From assembly GCA_021396245.1 (NCBI GenBank), contig WNYE01000075.1, positions 124,001 through 188,000 of the forward strand: a stretch of 64,000 bases of DNA, in the 5' to 3' direction. A program made the translations under genes and the position numbers. Under the pieces are notes generated by a model. It saw nothing but the letters and a program-made list of their open reading frames with translations, was not told where the DNA came from and did not search any database. The stretch comes from Sporothrix humicola. Lineage: Eukaryota > Ascomycota > Sordariomycetes > Ophiostomatales > Ophiostomataceae. How positions within the stretch are numbered: position 1 is the first letter of the stretch; every line of letters begins with the position of its first letter. This document shows positions 44,101 to 54,435 of the stretch, piece by piece.

Positions 44101-44773
44101 TATCTTTCAGTCTCCCCCCAAATTTCCGGAGTCCTGTTTCTGGTCTCTCTTTTTTCTCTATCCTCTTTTCTTTACACACACTCTCTATTCTCTATTCTCT
44201 TACACTCATTGGATCCAACAATTCCTAGTTCCCAATTCCTCCTTTCCTGTCTTCTTACTCACCAACCCTTTGTCCTTCTTTTGACCATTGTTTTTGTATC
44301 TCTTTCACCAATCGTTACCTTTCATCGGTTTTCACTGCCCCTTTCTTTTCATCCATTGTTTGTCTGCTATTGTCTTTGTTTATTTGTCTTTTCCTCTTTG
44401 ATTGCAGCGTCTTTCATCTTTTGACTCGATTGTCACCATTCTTTCACTATTTGTTGACTTTACTTTCAACCCTTTCACTGTTTACTTTCCACTCACTTTG
44501 TTCTCACCATTTTCTCACATCCTCTCAACAACATCATTGCCATTTTCTACTCTCATTTTCTTTGTATCGTCCAATATCGTAACATTTTGGCCGATCCCTT
44601 CAAATACGGCCCGACGGCCACACCGTCCGCCCTCCCACACTCTTTGCTGGTTCGTCTGAAAACCAGAAATCAACTTATCTCGACGACAACCACCGACAAC
44701 CATCAGACTGCGCAGGAAGCAGTCTCTCAACTATCACACTCGCTTACAACCACAACAACAAACACTTGGCGAT
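41183..44773. other. Long gene-free stretch with a pyrimidine-rich leader
   Basis: About 3.6 kb with no ORF showing recognisable protein character in any frame. The part from about 43,880 to 44,773 is strongly C/T-rich on the plus strand, typical of promoters and long 5' UTRs of well-expressed fungal genes. It probably belongs to the MARVEL-like gene. Confidence 0.45.
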
Positions 44774-45721
44774 ATGCCTCTACGCGATCATGGATACTAC
44801 GGCTACGCCTTTGTTGGCGCTCGGCCGTGCCAGATCATCGCCCTCGCTGCGCTTGTCGGCCTTGCTGGCCATTTCGTCGCCCAGGACATACATGCTCACT
44901 TGGCCGTTCCCGGAGCCGTAACAGGCACGATCGTGACGGCATCGACGGCTCTCCTGTGGACACTTATCTCGGTCACAGCTTACGACGACGAGCATATTCC
45001 TTATGCCGTCACGGCCGTTCTTGACATTTTGTTTCTCGTTCCACTCATTGTTGTTGGTGTCGTCCTGGGCCGGCCTCTCGCTGGCTTTAGCTGTTCCGTT
45101 CTTCCCAAGGCTTCTGTTGAAAACGCAAACGACCTCCTGGCCATTGCCTTGTCTCCTTTGGCCTCTTCTTCGTCGTACATTCTCTTCGTCGGTGACAACC
45201 AGACGACATGCTATGAAATTATGGCCGCCTGGGGACTCATTTTGTCACTTTGCGTGCTCTTTGCCATGACGGGGCTGGCGACTGGCCTTCTCTTTTTAGG
45301 AAAACGGAGGTCTGCACAGTCACAAAAGCCGACTCTGCCCATTTCCAATATCACCGCACCACTCGCTCTTCCGCCAAGCCTTGTTGCCCATCATCACTAC
45401 CAGCACGCCGAGCAGATTGAAATGTCCCAACAGCAGACGGCGATGAAGAAGTGGAACACAGACGAGGACTACGACGATTACGAAGACGACGACGACAACT
45501 GCAACAAGTACGAGGACCATAGTAGTGTTCATGGCAGCCTCCATTCTCTCAACAGTCGCCACAGCAGCTATTATGGGACAGAGCACAGCAGCATATTTCC
45601 CCCAGCAGCACCGGCGTTTCCGTCTGCACACGGCCGCAGCCTGCACCCACGGCAGTTGGCAGCCGTGTCTTTGGGCGGCAGCCACATGAACCTACTCGAT
45701 AGTCCGTATAGCTCACAATAG
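44774..45721 (+). CDS. MARVEL-like four-TM membrane protein
   Basis: Single-exon protein of 315 aa. Four hydrophobic segments, roughly residues 15-38, 47-67, 78-98 and 145-178, with the layout of fungal MARVEL-domain proteins at the plasma membrane or in vesicles. A cysteine pair flanks the third loop (GFSCSV, TTCYE). The long cytosolic tail contains an acidic Asp/Glu/Tyr stretch near residue 235 and Ser/His-rich sequence. No catalytic motif is visible. Family assignment rests on topology alone, so it is tentative. The long pyrimidine-rich leader upstream suggests regulated or strong expression. Confidence 0.72.
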   Translation: MPLRDHGYYGYAFVGARPCQIIALAALVGLAGHFVAQDIHAHLAVPGAVTGTIVTASTALLWTLISVTAYDDEHIPYAVTAVLDILFLVPLIVVGVVLGRPLAGFSCSVLPKASVENANDLLAIALSPLASSSSYILFVGDNQTTCYEIMAAWGLILSLCVLFAMTGLATGLLFLGKRRSAQSQKPTLPISNITAPLALPPSLVAHHHYQHAEQIEMSQQQTAMKKWNTDEDYDDYEDDDDNCNKYEDHSSVHGSLHSLNSRHSSYYGTEHSSIFPPAAPAFPSAHGRSLHPRQLAAVSLGGSHMNLLDSPYSSQ

Positions 45722-45766
45722 GGACGCGGGGCATCACGGCTCCAACGGAAGAACAAGCCAGCCAGG

Positions 45767-46804
45767 ATGGATTTCCAGGCGGTGAGGCCGACAGGTACGA
45801 GGGGAATACATAGGAGGAACGGGATTGACGACATCAACGAGATTGACAACATTGACGACGATCACACGTACAACGGACTAAAGACACCGCTGTCGCCGCC
45901 GCCGCCGACGCACCAGACCATGACGGGCCCGTCTCCTTCCGGAAGCGGAAGCGGCAGCGGATGTGGGTCCAGCGGCTCGGGCCGTAACTCGGCCGCCAGC
46001 AGCCACTACCCGTCAACACCAACACAGCGGACGTCTACGTTTCTGTCTACGACACTGACGGCGTCGCCCTCGATCTTGTCACAATATCAGCCATCTTCTC
46101 CTCCTTTCCCTTCCCCTTCCCCTCCCAGCCACTCTTCCGTCCATCTTGGACCTGCCGTGATGCCCATAGCTGCAGGAGCAGCAGCAACGACGATGATGAC
46201 GACAACACAAACGTCATTCGCAAGCACCCAAAACCAAAATCGATCGGATCCTCGATCACTTACACGAAAATACGCTCCCTCAAACCCAACACACATCGCC
46301 CACTACACACCCTCCAACCCAGTAAAGTGCATTCTCCCGCCTACCCCGACAACGCCAAACGCTCCTTCCTCGGCAAACCGCTTTCGCGATTTCTCCCGCG
46401 AGACACTGTGGCCGCGTGCCTTCCCATTCCAGAAATCGCCTATTCGCCCGCAACTGATTGTGCCTCCACTACCGACGACAAATCTGCCGATACCATTCAA
46501 TTCACCGACGTCAACAATTCCACCAGAGCCCTTCTCGCCGACTGGTATTTCCCTACAAGAGCCCAAAGGCAAAAGGTCCATGCCAAAGTCGCCCCAGGAA
46601 GCCTCGGTATCGTGGCGCAAGACATTCGTTTGGCGTGTCGAAGGCTATTGGGATTTGCTTAAATGGAATCGTGGCGGCACCATCAAGAGAAAAAAGGGTC
46701 AGCCGCCACAAGAGCAGACGACGGCACTGACACCGTTGTCTTCGAGTGGAGGCCAGGCAAGTGAGATGGACCTGTCAGGCCAGTGTCCAGCGGCGTTTGT
46801 CTAG
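45767..46804 (+). CDS. Hypothetical low-complexity Ser/Thr/Pro-rich protein
   Basis: Open frame of 345 codons starting 45 bp after the MARVEL-like stop. Almost the whole sequence is Ser/Thr/Pro-rich and likely disordered. A short conserved-looking basic/aromatic segment (WRKTFVWRVEGYWDLLKWN) lies near residue 300. No transmembrane segment or known domain. The tiny spacing means it could be a separate gene, a second cistron-like frame in the 3' region of the MARVEL-like transcript, or an exon joined to that gene by an unseen intron. Function unknown. Confidence 0.45.
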   Translation: MDFQAVRPTGTRGIHRRNGIDDINEIDNIDDDHTYNGLKTPLSPPPPTHQTMTGPSPSGSGSGSGCGSSGSGRNSAASSHYPSTPTQRTSTFLSTTLTASPSILSQYQPSSPPFPSPSPPSHSSVHLGPAVMPIAAGAAATTMMTTTQTSFASTQNQNRSDPRSLTRKYAPSNPTHIAHYTPSNPVKCILPPTPTTPNAPSSANRFRDFSRETLWPRAFPFQKSPIRPQLIVPPLPTTNLPIPFNSPTSTIPPEPFSPTGISLQEPKGKRSMPKSPQEASVSWRKTFVWRVEGYWDLLKWNRGGTIKRKKGQPPQEQTTALTPLSSSGGQASEMDLSGQCPAAFV

Positions 46805-47373
46805 ATGCTCACAGACTCATTCATTCTATCGTTATTCGTTCATTATTCTCTTCCTCCTTTTCTTTTTCTTTTTCTTCTATTTATTTTCGCGGGATTAGAC
46901 TGGCCTTCCAAAAAGGAACAAAAACAAACCAAAAACCAGAAATTAACAGAAACAAAACGACAACGACAACACTGTCAGCCATGGGATATGGATATGATGA
47001 GATGGGCTGGCGAAACGGGTTATAATTCTGGGGAAAAGCCGGCGATAATAGGGCAAAATGGGACGTTTGCCTCTGCATTTATATTTGTTTTTCCCTGTTA
47101 TTCTTTCACTTTTGTGTACTTTTCGGGATGCTCACAGAATGCACCACTCTACTGTTCAATTCAAAATGTAACCAGGTCAAAACCAATTGAGTCAAAAATT
47201 AAAATAAATCCAATGTATTCAATCCAAGAATCGTTTACTATGCCAATTATCGTTACCGTCATTACCAGTTCAATGCATCCTTGTTAGAAGTAGTTCGCTG
47301 TTTGCTGTCGCGAAAACTTTCCCAAAGCGGCAATTTCTCAATCCTTCCGGCCTTTCGTGTCTCCCTCCAAAAA
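46805..47373. other. Convergent spacer
   Basis: 569 bp, T-rich at the start and A-rich later, between converging genes. No gene or motif of note. Confidence 0.4.
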
Positions 47374-49797
47374 CTACAAGAGAAAAGCTCTCCGCCCCAA
47401 AATGTTGAAGCATCTTGCAAAATCCCACTCCACACTGACTTCGCCATTTCCTGCGCCCAACGCCTGCAGGTCCTGTGCTGCCCACACAGCGCGCATGATC
47501 CGCAAAGCCTCGTTGACCGTGCCAAACAGCTCGCCGCCGCAAATCTCGCCCACCATGCCCGGGTAGATGGCCCTCTGCTGCGGCGAGGCGGCCAGACAAC
47601 CAGCAACACACAGCGGCCATGCAGCGATGCGCAGACAAGAGGCCGACGGGAGGTTGGCAAGCTCTCTCAGCAAAGCGTCGGCTGATTGGCGCACATCATC
47701 GGCTGCAGGCTGCCAGCCATTGACAACGACACGGAGGTACGTCAGGACGGCCAACCCCCAGATATGGCTGACTGTGTCGACGCTCAACTGGGCAGCAAGG
47801 TCAGCGTGCGGCGTCGTAGGCAGCGACGGGTCCCCCTCGCGGTGGCCGTGGTGGTGGTTGTGGGGGTCGTTCTGCTGGTCGCGGCACTCGGCCTGGCGCT
47901 CGGCCAGAGCCTCGTCAAGCTGGGCGGCGGCGGCGGCGATGTAGCGTGAATAGAACCCAGAGGGCATGGCTGGCTGGCCCGGGTAGACAGGTGCTGCAGC
48001 CTTGGTGGACAGCTTTTGCTGCAGCAGGTCCAGATTGGTCCGGAGTCGGCGTTCAATGGGCGCTGCGCGCGCCAGAAGTTCGGCCACAGTCAGCCGTCGC
48101 GCCGAGGCGGCCTCCTTCTTCCATGCTGCGAGCGCAGCCGTGTCGGCAAGCGCTAGCAGAACCCAATTGCGAATGCCGACGACCTCGTGGGCAGCCAGCA
48201 AAGTGCTTCGGGAGGGGTCGAACAGGACAAACGACGGCCGCGATCCTGGTTCGTCACAGTCTCCTTCGCTACTTCCCAGAAGAGCTGTGTGATACTGTTG
48301 CAGCCGTGGGGCTGTTTCGGTGACAGTGCTGGTCACAATATCCATGTACAGCAGCAGCGAGGCATAAAATTTGAGCGCGGCCTGGTCAGAGCTATACGGC
48401 ACAGGAAATGCCGGGTTCTGTATTGCAATGTTTGTATGGAAGGGCGACAGTTGGGCCATGATGGATGGCCAGCCGTACGATGGCGTGGACGACGGAGACG
48501 GTGGTTGCAGGTTATTGGCGGCCCAGGTACCGCAATGGCTGTAGGAATTGATGCCATCGACACCATTGTCACCATTGGCACCATTGGCCGCTGGTGGTGG
48601 TGGTGCACTTTTTCCATACTGCTCCATGATTTGTTCGAAAAGAGCCAGGGCGGCGTCCAAGTGCACATGCCAGCGGTCAAACCGCTGCAGCAAGCCCTCG
48701 AACGACAGCAACTGCAGGATACTCTCGAGAGCGCGCGCACTCTGGGCCAAGTGGCTTTCGTCGCCAGATTGGCCCACGGCAGGTGGAGCTCCTGAAATGG
48801 CAGTAATCGTCCGTTGCAGCTCTTTCAGCGACAGCTCCTGCTGTTTGTGTAATTCCGAGGCCATGGCCATGAGGCAGGTGCCGTGGCTGCCCTGTTTGGG
48901 CGCGCCGTCGCTGTCGACGCGGTCAATGACATCGACGACCGTTTTGGAGGTGGTGATGGGCGTGTTTTCGAGCGCGTGTGCCGTTGTGGCGACAACGGCC
49001 AAAAAGTACGACGACAGACTCAGCGCCGAGTGGAAGACGGCCTTGTTCTTCATCAGCAGCACCAGAAGCCACCCACGGCCGCTTCCAAGGACTGTGGGCC
49101 GGCAAAACGGGTACAAAAACGGGAAGACGTAGTCCAGATACATCATCATGAGATTGAGTTCACGCTCTTTCTCGAGACTCGGCGGTTCGAGCGATGCTTC
49201 GGGTGACCAAGCCACTGACGGCGTGGTCTTATCGGCCGAAGGCCCCGTGGACGTTCCATGGCCGTTGCGGACTGGCGACGATCTCGACGTCGAATTTGTT
49301 GTCGAGTTTGCAGTTGATTTTGTCGGACCGTGTTCGGTGCCACTGCTGTCTGAGGGCGAGGCCGTCGACGGGGGCGACGCAGGCCGGTCGATTGGTGTAT
49401 TCAGGCTGAGGCTGTCGACCGAAAAGATGTGTGTAGCGCCACCGTTGGAGCCGTTCACATTCGCGCTCATCCCACTGAATCCGCCAATGCCAGCTCCATC
49501 GCCAGTTCCATCGACGCCATCGCCTAGCCGGATCGCCGCCGCGCCCGCCTCAATGTCCCGCAAGAACCGCTTCTCACGTCGCCACGCCGCCCGGTCCTTG
49601 ACCGCCAACTTGAGCCGGTCTGCCATCGCCCGCTGTCTCGGGCCATTGTCCATCCACGACGGACGAGACTCGCTGTACAGACACTCGATCTCGAGCGCCG
49701 CGCAGCCCTCGCACACGGGCCGCGCCTCGTCGCACTTTTTGCGCCGCAGCCGGCACGTCCAGCAGCCGGCTGAGCTGCGGGGTGGTCGAGCGGCCAT
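47374..49797 (-). CDS. Zn2Cys6 transcription factor
   Basis: Single-exon nuclear regulator of 807 aa. The N-terminal binuclear cluster is GCWTCRLRRKKCDEARPVC (residues about 11-29) continuing to CAALEIEC, the C-x2-C-x6-C-x5-C-x2-C-x6-C pattern. It is followed by a basic/helical linker (RLKLAVKDRAAWRREKRFL). Then comes a long region with the fungal_trans_2 layout found in acr-2-like regulators (LNLMMMYLDYVFPFLYPF and WLLVLLMKNKAVFHSALSLS). The C-terminal part ends with DLQALGAGNGEVSVEWDF. It lies outside the TGGGGTA-box cluster and has no such box upstream. Targets unknown. Confidence 0.9.
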   Translation of the reverse strand: MAARPPRSSAGCWTCRLRRKKCDEARPVCEGCAALEIECLYSESRPSWMDNGPRQRAMADRLKLAVKDRAAWRREKRFLRDIEAGAAAIRLGDGVDGTGDGAGIGGFSGMSANVNGSNGGATHIFSVDSLSLNTPIDRPASPPSTASPSDSSGTEHGPTKSTANSTTNSTSRSSPVRNGHGTSTGPSADKTTPSVAWSPEASLEPPSLEKERELNLMMMYLDYVFPFLYPFCRPTVLGSGRGWLLVLLMKNKAVFHSALSLSSYFLAVVATTAHALENTPITTSKTVVDVIDRVDSDGAPKQGSHGTCLMAMASELHKQQELSLKELQRTITAISGAPPAVGQSGDESHLAQSARALESILQLLSFEGLLQRFDRWHVHLDAALALFEQIMEQYGKSAPPPPAANGANGDNGVDGINSYSHCGTWAANNLQPPSPSSTPSYGWPSIMAQLSPFHTNIAIQNPAFPVPYSSDQAALKFYASLLLYMDIVTSTVTETAPRLQQYHTALLGSSEGDCDEPGSRPSFVLFDPSRSTLLAAHEVVGIRNWVLLALADTAALAAWKKEAASARRLTVAELLARAAPIERRLRTNLDLLQQKLSTKAAAPVYPGQPAMPSGFYSRYIAAAAAQLDEALAERQAECRDQQNDPHNHHHGHREGDPSLPTTPHADLAAQLSVDTVSHIWGLAVLTYLRVVVNGWQPAADDVRQSADALLRELANLPSASCLRIAAWPLCVAGCLAASPQQRAIYPGMVGEICGGELFGTVNEALRIMRAVWAAQDLQALGAGNGEVSVEWDFARCFNILGRRAFLL

Positions 49798-52700
49798 GGT
49801 TGGGGGTGGGATTGTGTGAGGAGCGATGAGAGTGAGAGCGAGACGACGGGGATTGAAGAATTGAAACGAATGACAAGGGGTGTTTGTTGTTGTTGCCCTG
49901 TTTGGCAGGTGCTGATCCGATGTTGAGGAAGGAGCGATGCGATGTTAAGGTTCTAGGCTAACGTGGAATTTGTCATCCAACGATTTACAGGGAAGGAAGG
50001 CAGATCGGCGTTATGAGGTACTTGCATTTCAGTGCGAAATAGGTGGCGATGCAAGTACCCTTACAGACAGATGGCCCAACAGATATTAACAATGAATCCA
50101 TATTCACTCTTTTACTCTGTACATTACTCTTCATCACTTACGATTCTCGACCTTATTCCTTAATTTTTATATCTTCATCCTGCATCTTTGCCTCTTCCTC
50201 ATGGCTATCACGAGAGGCAGATAGCCACATTTGCGGAGCAATTATTCTTTCCTGAGCCAATCGCATCTCAAACCTTACTTTTAACCCGGCAAGGATTCTG
50301 AATTTTGACAATTCTTGGACTTTTGCGCGGGATCCGGGATATGCACAAAATCCCACGGATGTCGCAGGTGAAGAGGAAATATCGGGTATATGCAATGTTT
50401 CCGTGTGAAGTTGAATGAAGAGTATCTTATTTGTATATTCTGAAGTAAAGAAAAGAAAGGGGAAATAAATAAAATTAAAAAGCAAACCTATCTACTTGGA
50501 CTACGAAAAAGGAAATGAAAAGAAAGAAAATATCGAAAAACTACCCAAGAGTTAAAAGAAAAAAAATTGCCATCAGAAGAGAAATATGATTTAAAACCAG
50601 AAACCGGAAAACTAAATAATTCTGAAATTACAAACATTAATAAAAACTAAACAAATTGAGTAAACAATCTTCAAGCTAATGGGAATATCATAGATGCAAA
50701 CTTCAATGGCACAATGAATAAATCCAAAGTAAATCAAGCCTTGCATATTATCATCGTCGTTTCGATTGCCGCAGTCACGTAGGTCGTCCTGCAGAGACTG
50801 CAACTCTACTGTGCCATTCTGCCAGTCTGTAACAAGAGAGGTGCAGGTGCAGTATTTGGTGTGCATCTTCGCATGATCGTCTGGTGTGATCCAGACCAGG
50901 GTTCTCGGAGAATATCCAGCCGTAGGGGAAGAAAAGTAAAAGACAAAAGACAAATGGGAAGGAAAAGAAGACGGAGAGTAGATGAAAAGGGGATAGATAG
51001 GGATGGAAGACTCGAGAGTAAGGACAAGAGGATGGACGAGAATAAAGACGAAAGAGAATGGACGAAATACGGATGACAACCGACGACAAGACAAGACAAG
51101 GCTTGACATGAAGCGGGCTGCGGTCGCTACGAAACTAAAACGTGAAAAAATAAGGTAGACTTGCCGAGTGCGACGTAGTCTGTCATGAGATGGAAAACAT
51201 GGTGGGCGATGGAGGGATACTCGAGGAAAATGTGTGGGAAGAGGTCGACGAAAAAGAGAGACGTTGGCTTAATGCATAATGCCCAGGCACAGCGAACCAG
51301 ACTTTTGGCATCTTCGACACGAAGATCGTCGTTGCACGGAAAAAAGAGGCAGAGTTCCAAAAGGTAGAGATGGAAGGGACGGCTTTGAAGTTGATGGAAT
51401 TCTTTTGTCGACATTCTGAAACAAGGCGGGGTGCAGCAAAGCAATGCACGAGTGAAGCGATGGCGATGAAGAGAGATGGAGAAGCGAAGGAGAAAAGATG
51501 GAGATGTAATTGTGGACTTCGTCTTATGTCTCTTGAATTTAATACTAGATTAAAACGACATTGATTTCATAAACTTGGGTTTGTTACTAACAATCAATCG
51601 ATTATTCTCACGATAAAGACGACATACAGGCCTCTTTATCTCTTTGTACACTCCCAGTTGCATTCCCCTGATGCGGCCTGATCCTTGTCACAATTAAGGT
51701 TTCTGCGACTCGCTCGGGCATTTTCAATCATGATGTACGGTATGATGGGAGAAATGCAACATAAATTCAAGGGCAATGTCTGTCATAGAAATTGAGAGTA
51801 AAAGAGAGATTGACAGAAGAATGTCTGATTGTTTTTAATCATACGCCGTACGAATTACAATTTAGGTTCTGTTTGTCCTCTTATTGTTTACAAAGTATTT
51901 CGTAAATCCTCCACAATGTCACTCACCATACGACATGTTGGCTTTCCATGGTTCCATATGTCGTGCTGTTTTATCTCGACTGTTTTCGTGTCCGGTATTC
52001 GTAATTACAATTAACTACAGTATGTCTCTGAATCGCTTGCTGCATCTGCACCTGCATTTGTTGTGTGTCAAGTATCATCAAACATCAATAACACATCCCG
52101 TTTCTCCTCCTTTTCCTTACCTGCTTTCCCGTTTTCCTTTTCCATTTCCCTTATTCTCTCGCCCTGATCGCCATGGACGATCTCCTCCGACTCCGACCTT
52201 TCCGAGTTGGGACCCTCTGTCAACACACTCTTTACTTTTTCGTCTTTGGGATTTTGTCACCACACCCATTTCAAAACACGCACAAGTCCACCCTGGGCCA
52301 GTGCCCCGCATACACGGCTTGCCGGCCTGATCTGCTGCCCTCTTTTTGCTGTATTCCCAGCCATTCTATTGCCCTTCTCTCCTACCCTCTGGCAACATCC
52401 CCTGGGCAGACGATCGATCTCATCATCCACGAATGATCTGCGCGTCGTCCCAGACGCCGGGAAGCCAAGGAATTCCCGAGAAGGACGAAAAAGAAAGCTT
52501 CCGAGGGTGTACGAGGGCGTCCTCGAGTATACTTTGCACATGCTCTTTCGTCTTCTGTTTGAGCCTCTGCAGTCTGCAGCCTCTGAAGTGTCGGCATATT
52601 GACCACACTTGAATGCAGGGCCTGATGAATTCCTGGACTTGCCAACGCTCGACCAGGTCTGGACCGGATCGACCTTTTGTCGAGTGTTGCCGTTTCTTGT

Positions 52701-53140
52701 TGTTCGTTCCGGTGCCGTGATATGCATTTATGTGTCTCTTATTTCCCGTGATATGTTTTTACCCCGTTTTCCTTGAGTCTTCCTTGTGTTTTTGATTTCC
52801 TATCGTTTGTTCCTCCCGTTGCCCAGTCTCTTGTCTTTTATGATGATCCTCTTGTCCTCTTTCGTTTTCTCTCCCCTCTCTCTTTCTCTTCTCTCTTTCT
52901 CTTCCTCTCTTTTCCCTTCTTACTTCCTCTCTCTCTCTCTCTCTCTCCCTCCCTTTATATCTTGCTTCATCCTCCTCCCCACTTATATCCTTTTGATCTT
53001 TCATGATCTTAAGAATAGTCTCTTGGCAGTCTCGGCATCACGACTTGGACTGAGGCCAACATCGACAACAATATCTTATCAAAATTATATCGAAGCAACA
53101 TAGAGGACGCCCTCATCGGAAAATAAACAACACACATATT
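49798..53140. other. Gene-free stretch between divergent genes
   Basis: 3.3 kb with no frame of convincing protein character. AT-rich from about 50,080 to 50,700. A very C/T-rich tract at 52,850-52,990, including (CT)n at 52,929-52,949, probably belongs to the promoter/leader of the PTH11-like gene. Confidence 0.45.
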
Positions 53141-54435
53141 ATGGGCCATGACCCCTCCGGACATTTCAGGATGTCGTCCAGTATAGCAGAGAACACAGCC
53201 AACCCTTCAACAACGGCAACATCCATAGCATCGTCGGCGGAAAACAACGTCAACCTCATCCTGCCGCCCGCTGACAATCTCGGCCCGTCACTGCGCATCG
53301 GCACTTGGTCTCTTGTGGGCTTGTCTGGCGTGTTTCTGCTGACGCGTCTGTACTGCAAATGGCGCCGCCATCGGGCCATCCACTTGGACGACGGCTTTCT
53401 CATTGCCGCCTGGGTCATGCTGATTGCTGCCGTCACTTGCACGACGATTGAAGTTGCCTACGGCTTTGGCAAACATGCAGCCACACTGGCGACTGAGGCG
53501 AGAGGCGAAAGCGCTGCTGATTTTGTGGCATCCCTCAACACGATTACTCTGACCGGCCAGCTCGCCATTACCTTTGGCATTTGTGCCCAGGCCTGGAGCA
53601 AGACCTCGTGGGCCATTACCTTGCTGCGAATTGCCAGCGGGTGGCGCCGTCTTCGTGTGTTCATGTGGTTTGCCCTCGTGTCGATGAACCTCTTTTTTGC
53701 CGGCCCGGCCCTCAGCTACTGGATCGAATGCTCGCCCGTCCAAAAGGCGTGGCAGCCATTGTTGCCGGGGACATGCTGGAGTCCCCAGGTTGGCATCGTT
53801 CTGGGCATCGTTGCAAGCTGTAAGTTTTTCTCCTCGCTTCGCTCGTTTGGTGACTTTTCTTTCTCTCCCCATTTTCTCTTGCCTTCATCTTCGTCTCCGC
53901 TTCGCTCCGACTCAGATTCAGACTTGCTGACACGACTTTAGGCTATTCCGGTCTCATGGACCTCGCGTTCGCCATCGTCCCTTGGCTTCTTCTCCGCCAT
54001 CTCCAGGTCAGCACTGCTGAAAAACTCGGCATCGCCGTTGCCATGAGCATGGGCGTCTTTGCCGCCATCTCGGCGTTTGTCAAATCATCGGCCATGCCGT
54101 CCGTGGCCTCGCCCGACTTTTCGTTTGACGGCGTCACTCTGACCATGTGGAGTGCCGCTGAGCCGGCCGTCACGATCATGGCGGCTTCATTGCCCATGAT
54201 GCGCGTGCTCGTGCAGTCTGTCCGCAAACCGGCCTCGTGGGAGAGCAGTGATGATGTTGGCAATGAGCAGCGAGACCAACTGCCGGGGATGACGACAACC
54301 ACAACGACGACGATAACCGGCCAGGCGACACGGTTGGAGAGGGCGGCAGAAGCGGCCGGCCTTCCTCCGTCACGAATACGACCAGCAAGAGACGACCCCG
54401 AGCAAGGCATTCCTCTACAGACGAGGAGGCCATGA
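53141..54435 (+). CDS. PTH11-like/rhodopsin-domain integral membrane protein
   Basis: Seven-TM protein of 390 aa. Exons are 53141-53819 and 53942-54435. The fungal rhodopsin/SAT4 (DUF-type) layout is clear: LTRLYCKWRRHRAIHLDDGFLIAAW after TM1, a conserved Cys pair (SYWIECSPVQKAW, GTCWS), and YSGLMDLAFAIVPWLLL in TM6. The N-terminus lacks a CFEM domain, so it is a plain PTH11-like protein. A Ser/Thr/Arg-rich cytosolic tail follows TM7. These proteins act as surface receptors in hyphal sensing. ATG 53171 is an alternative start. There is no cluster box upstream. Confidence 0.85.

Noticed and set aside
43880..44424. Overlapping frames of 118-194 codons
   Set aside because: Ser/Phe/Leu-rich translations of C/T-rich DNA in several frames at once; better explained as a leader.
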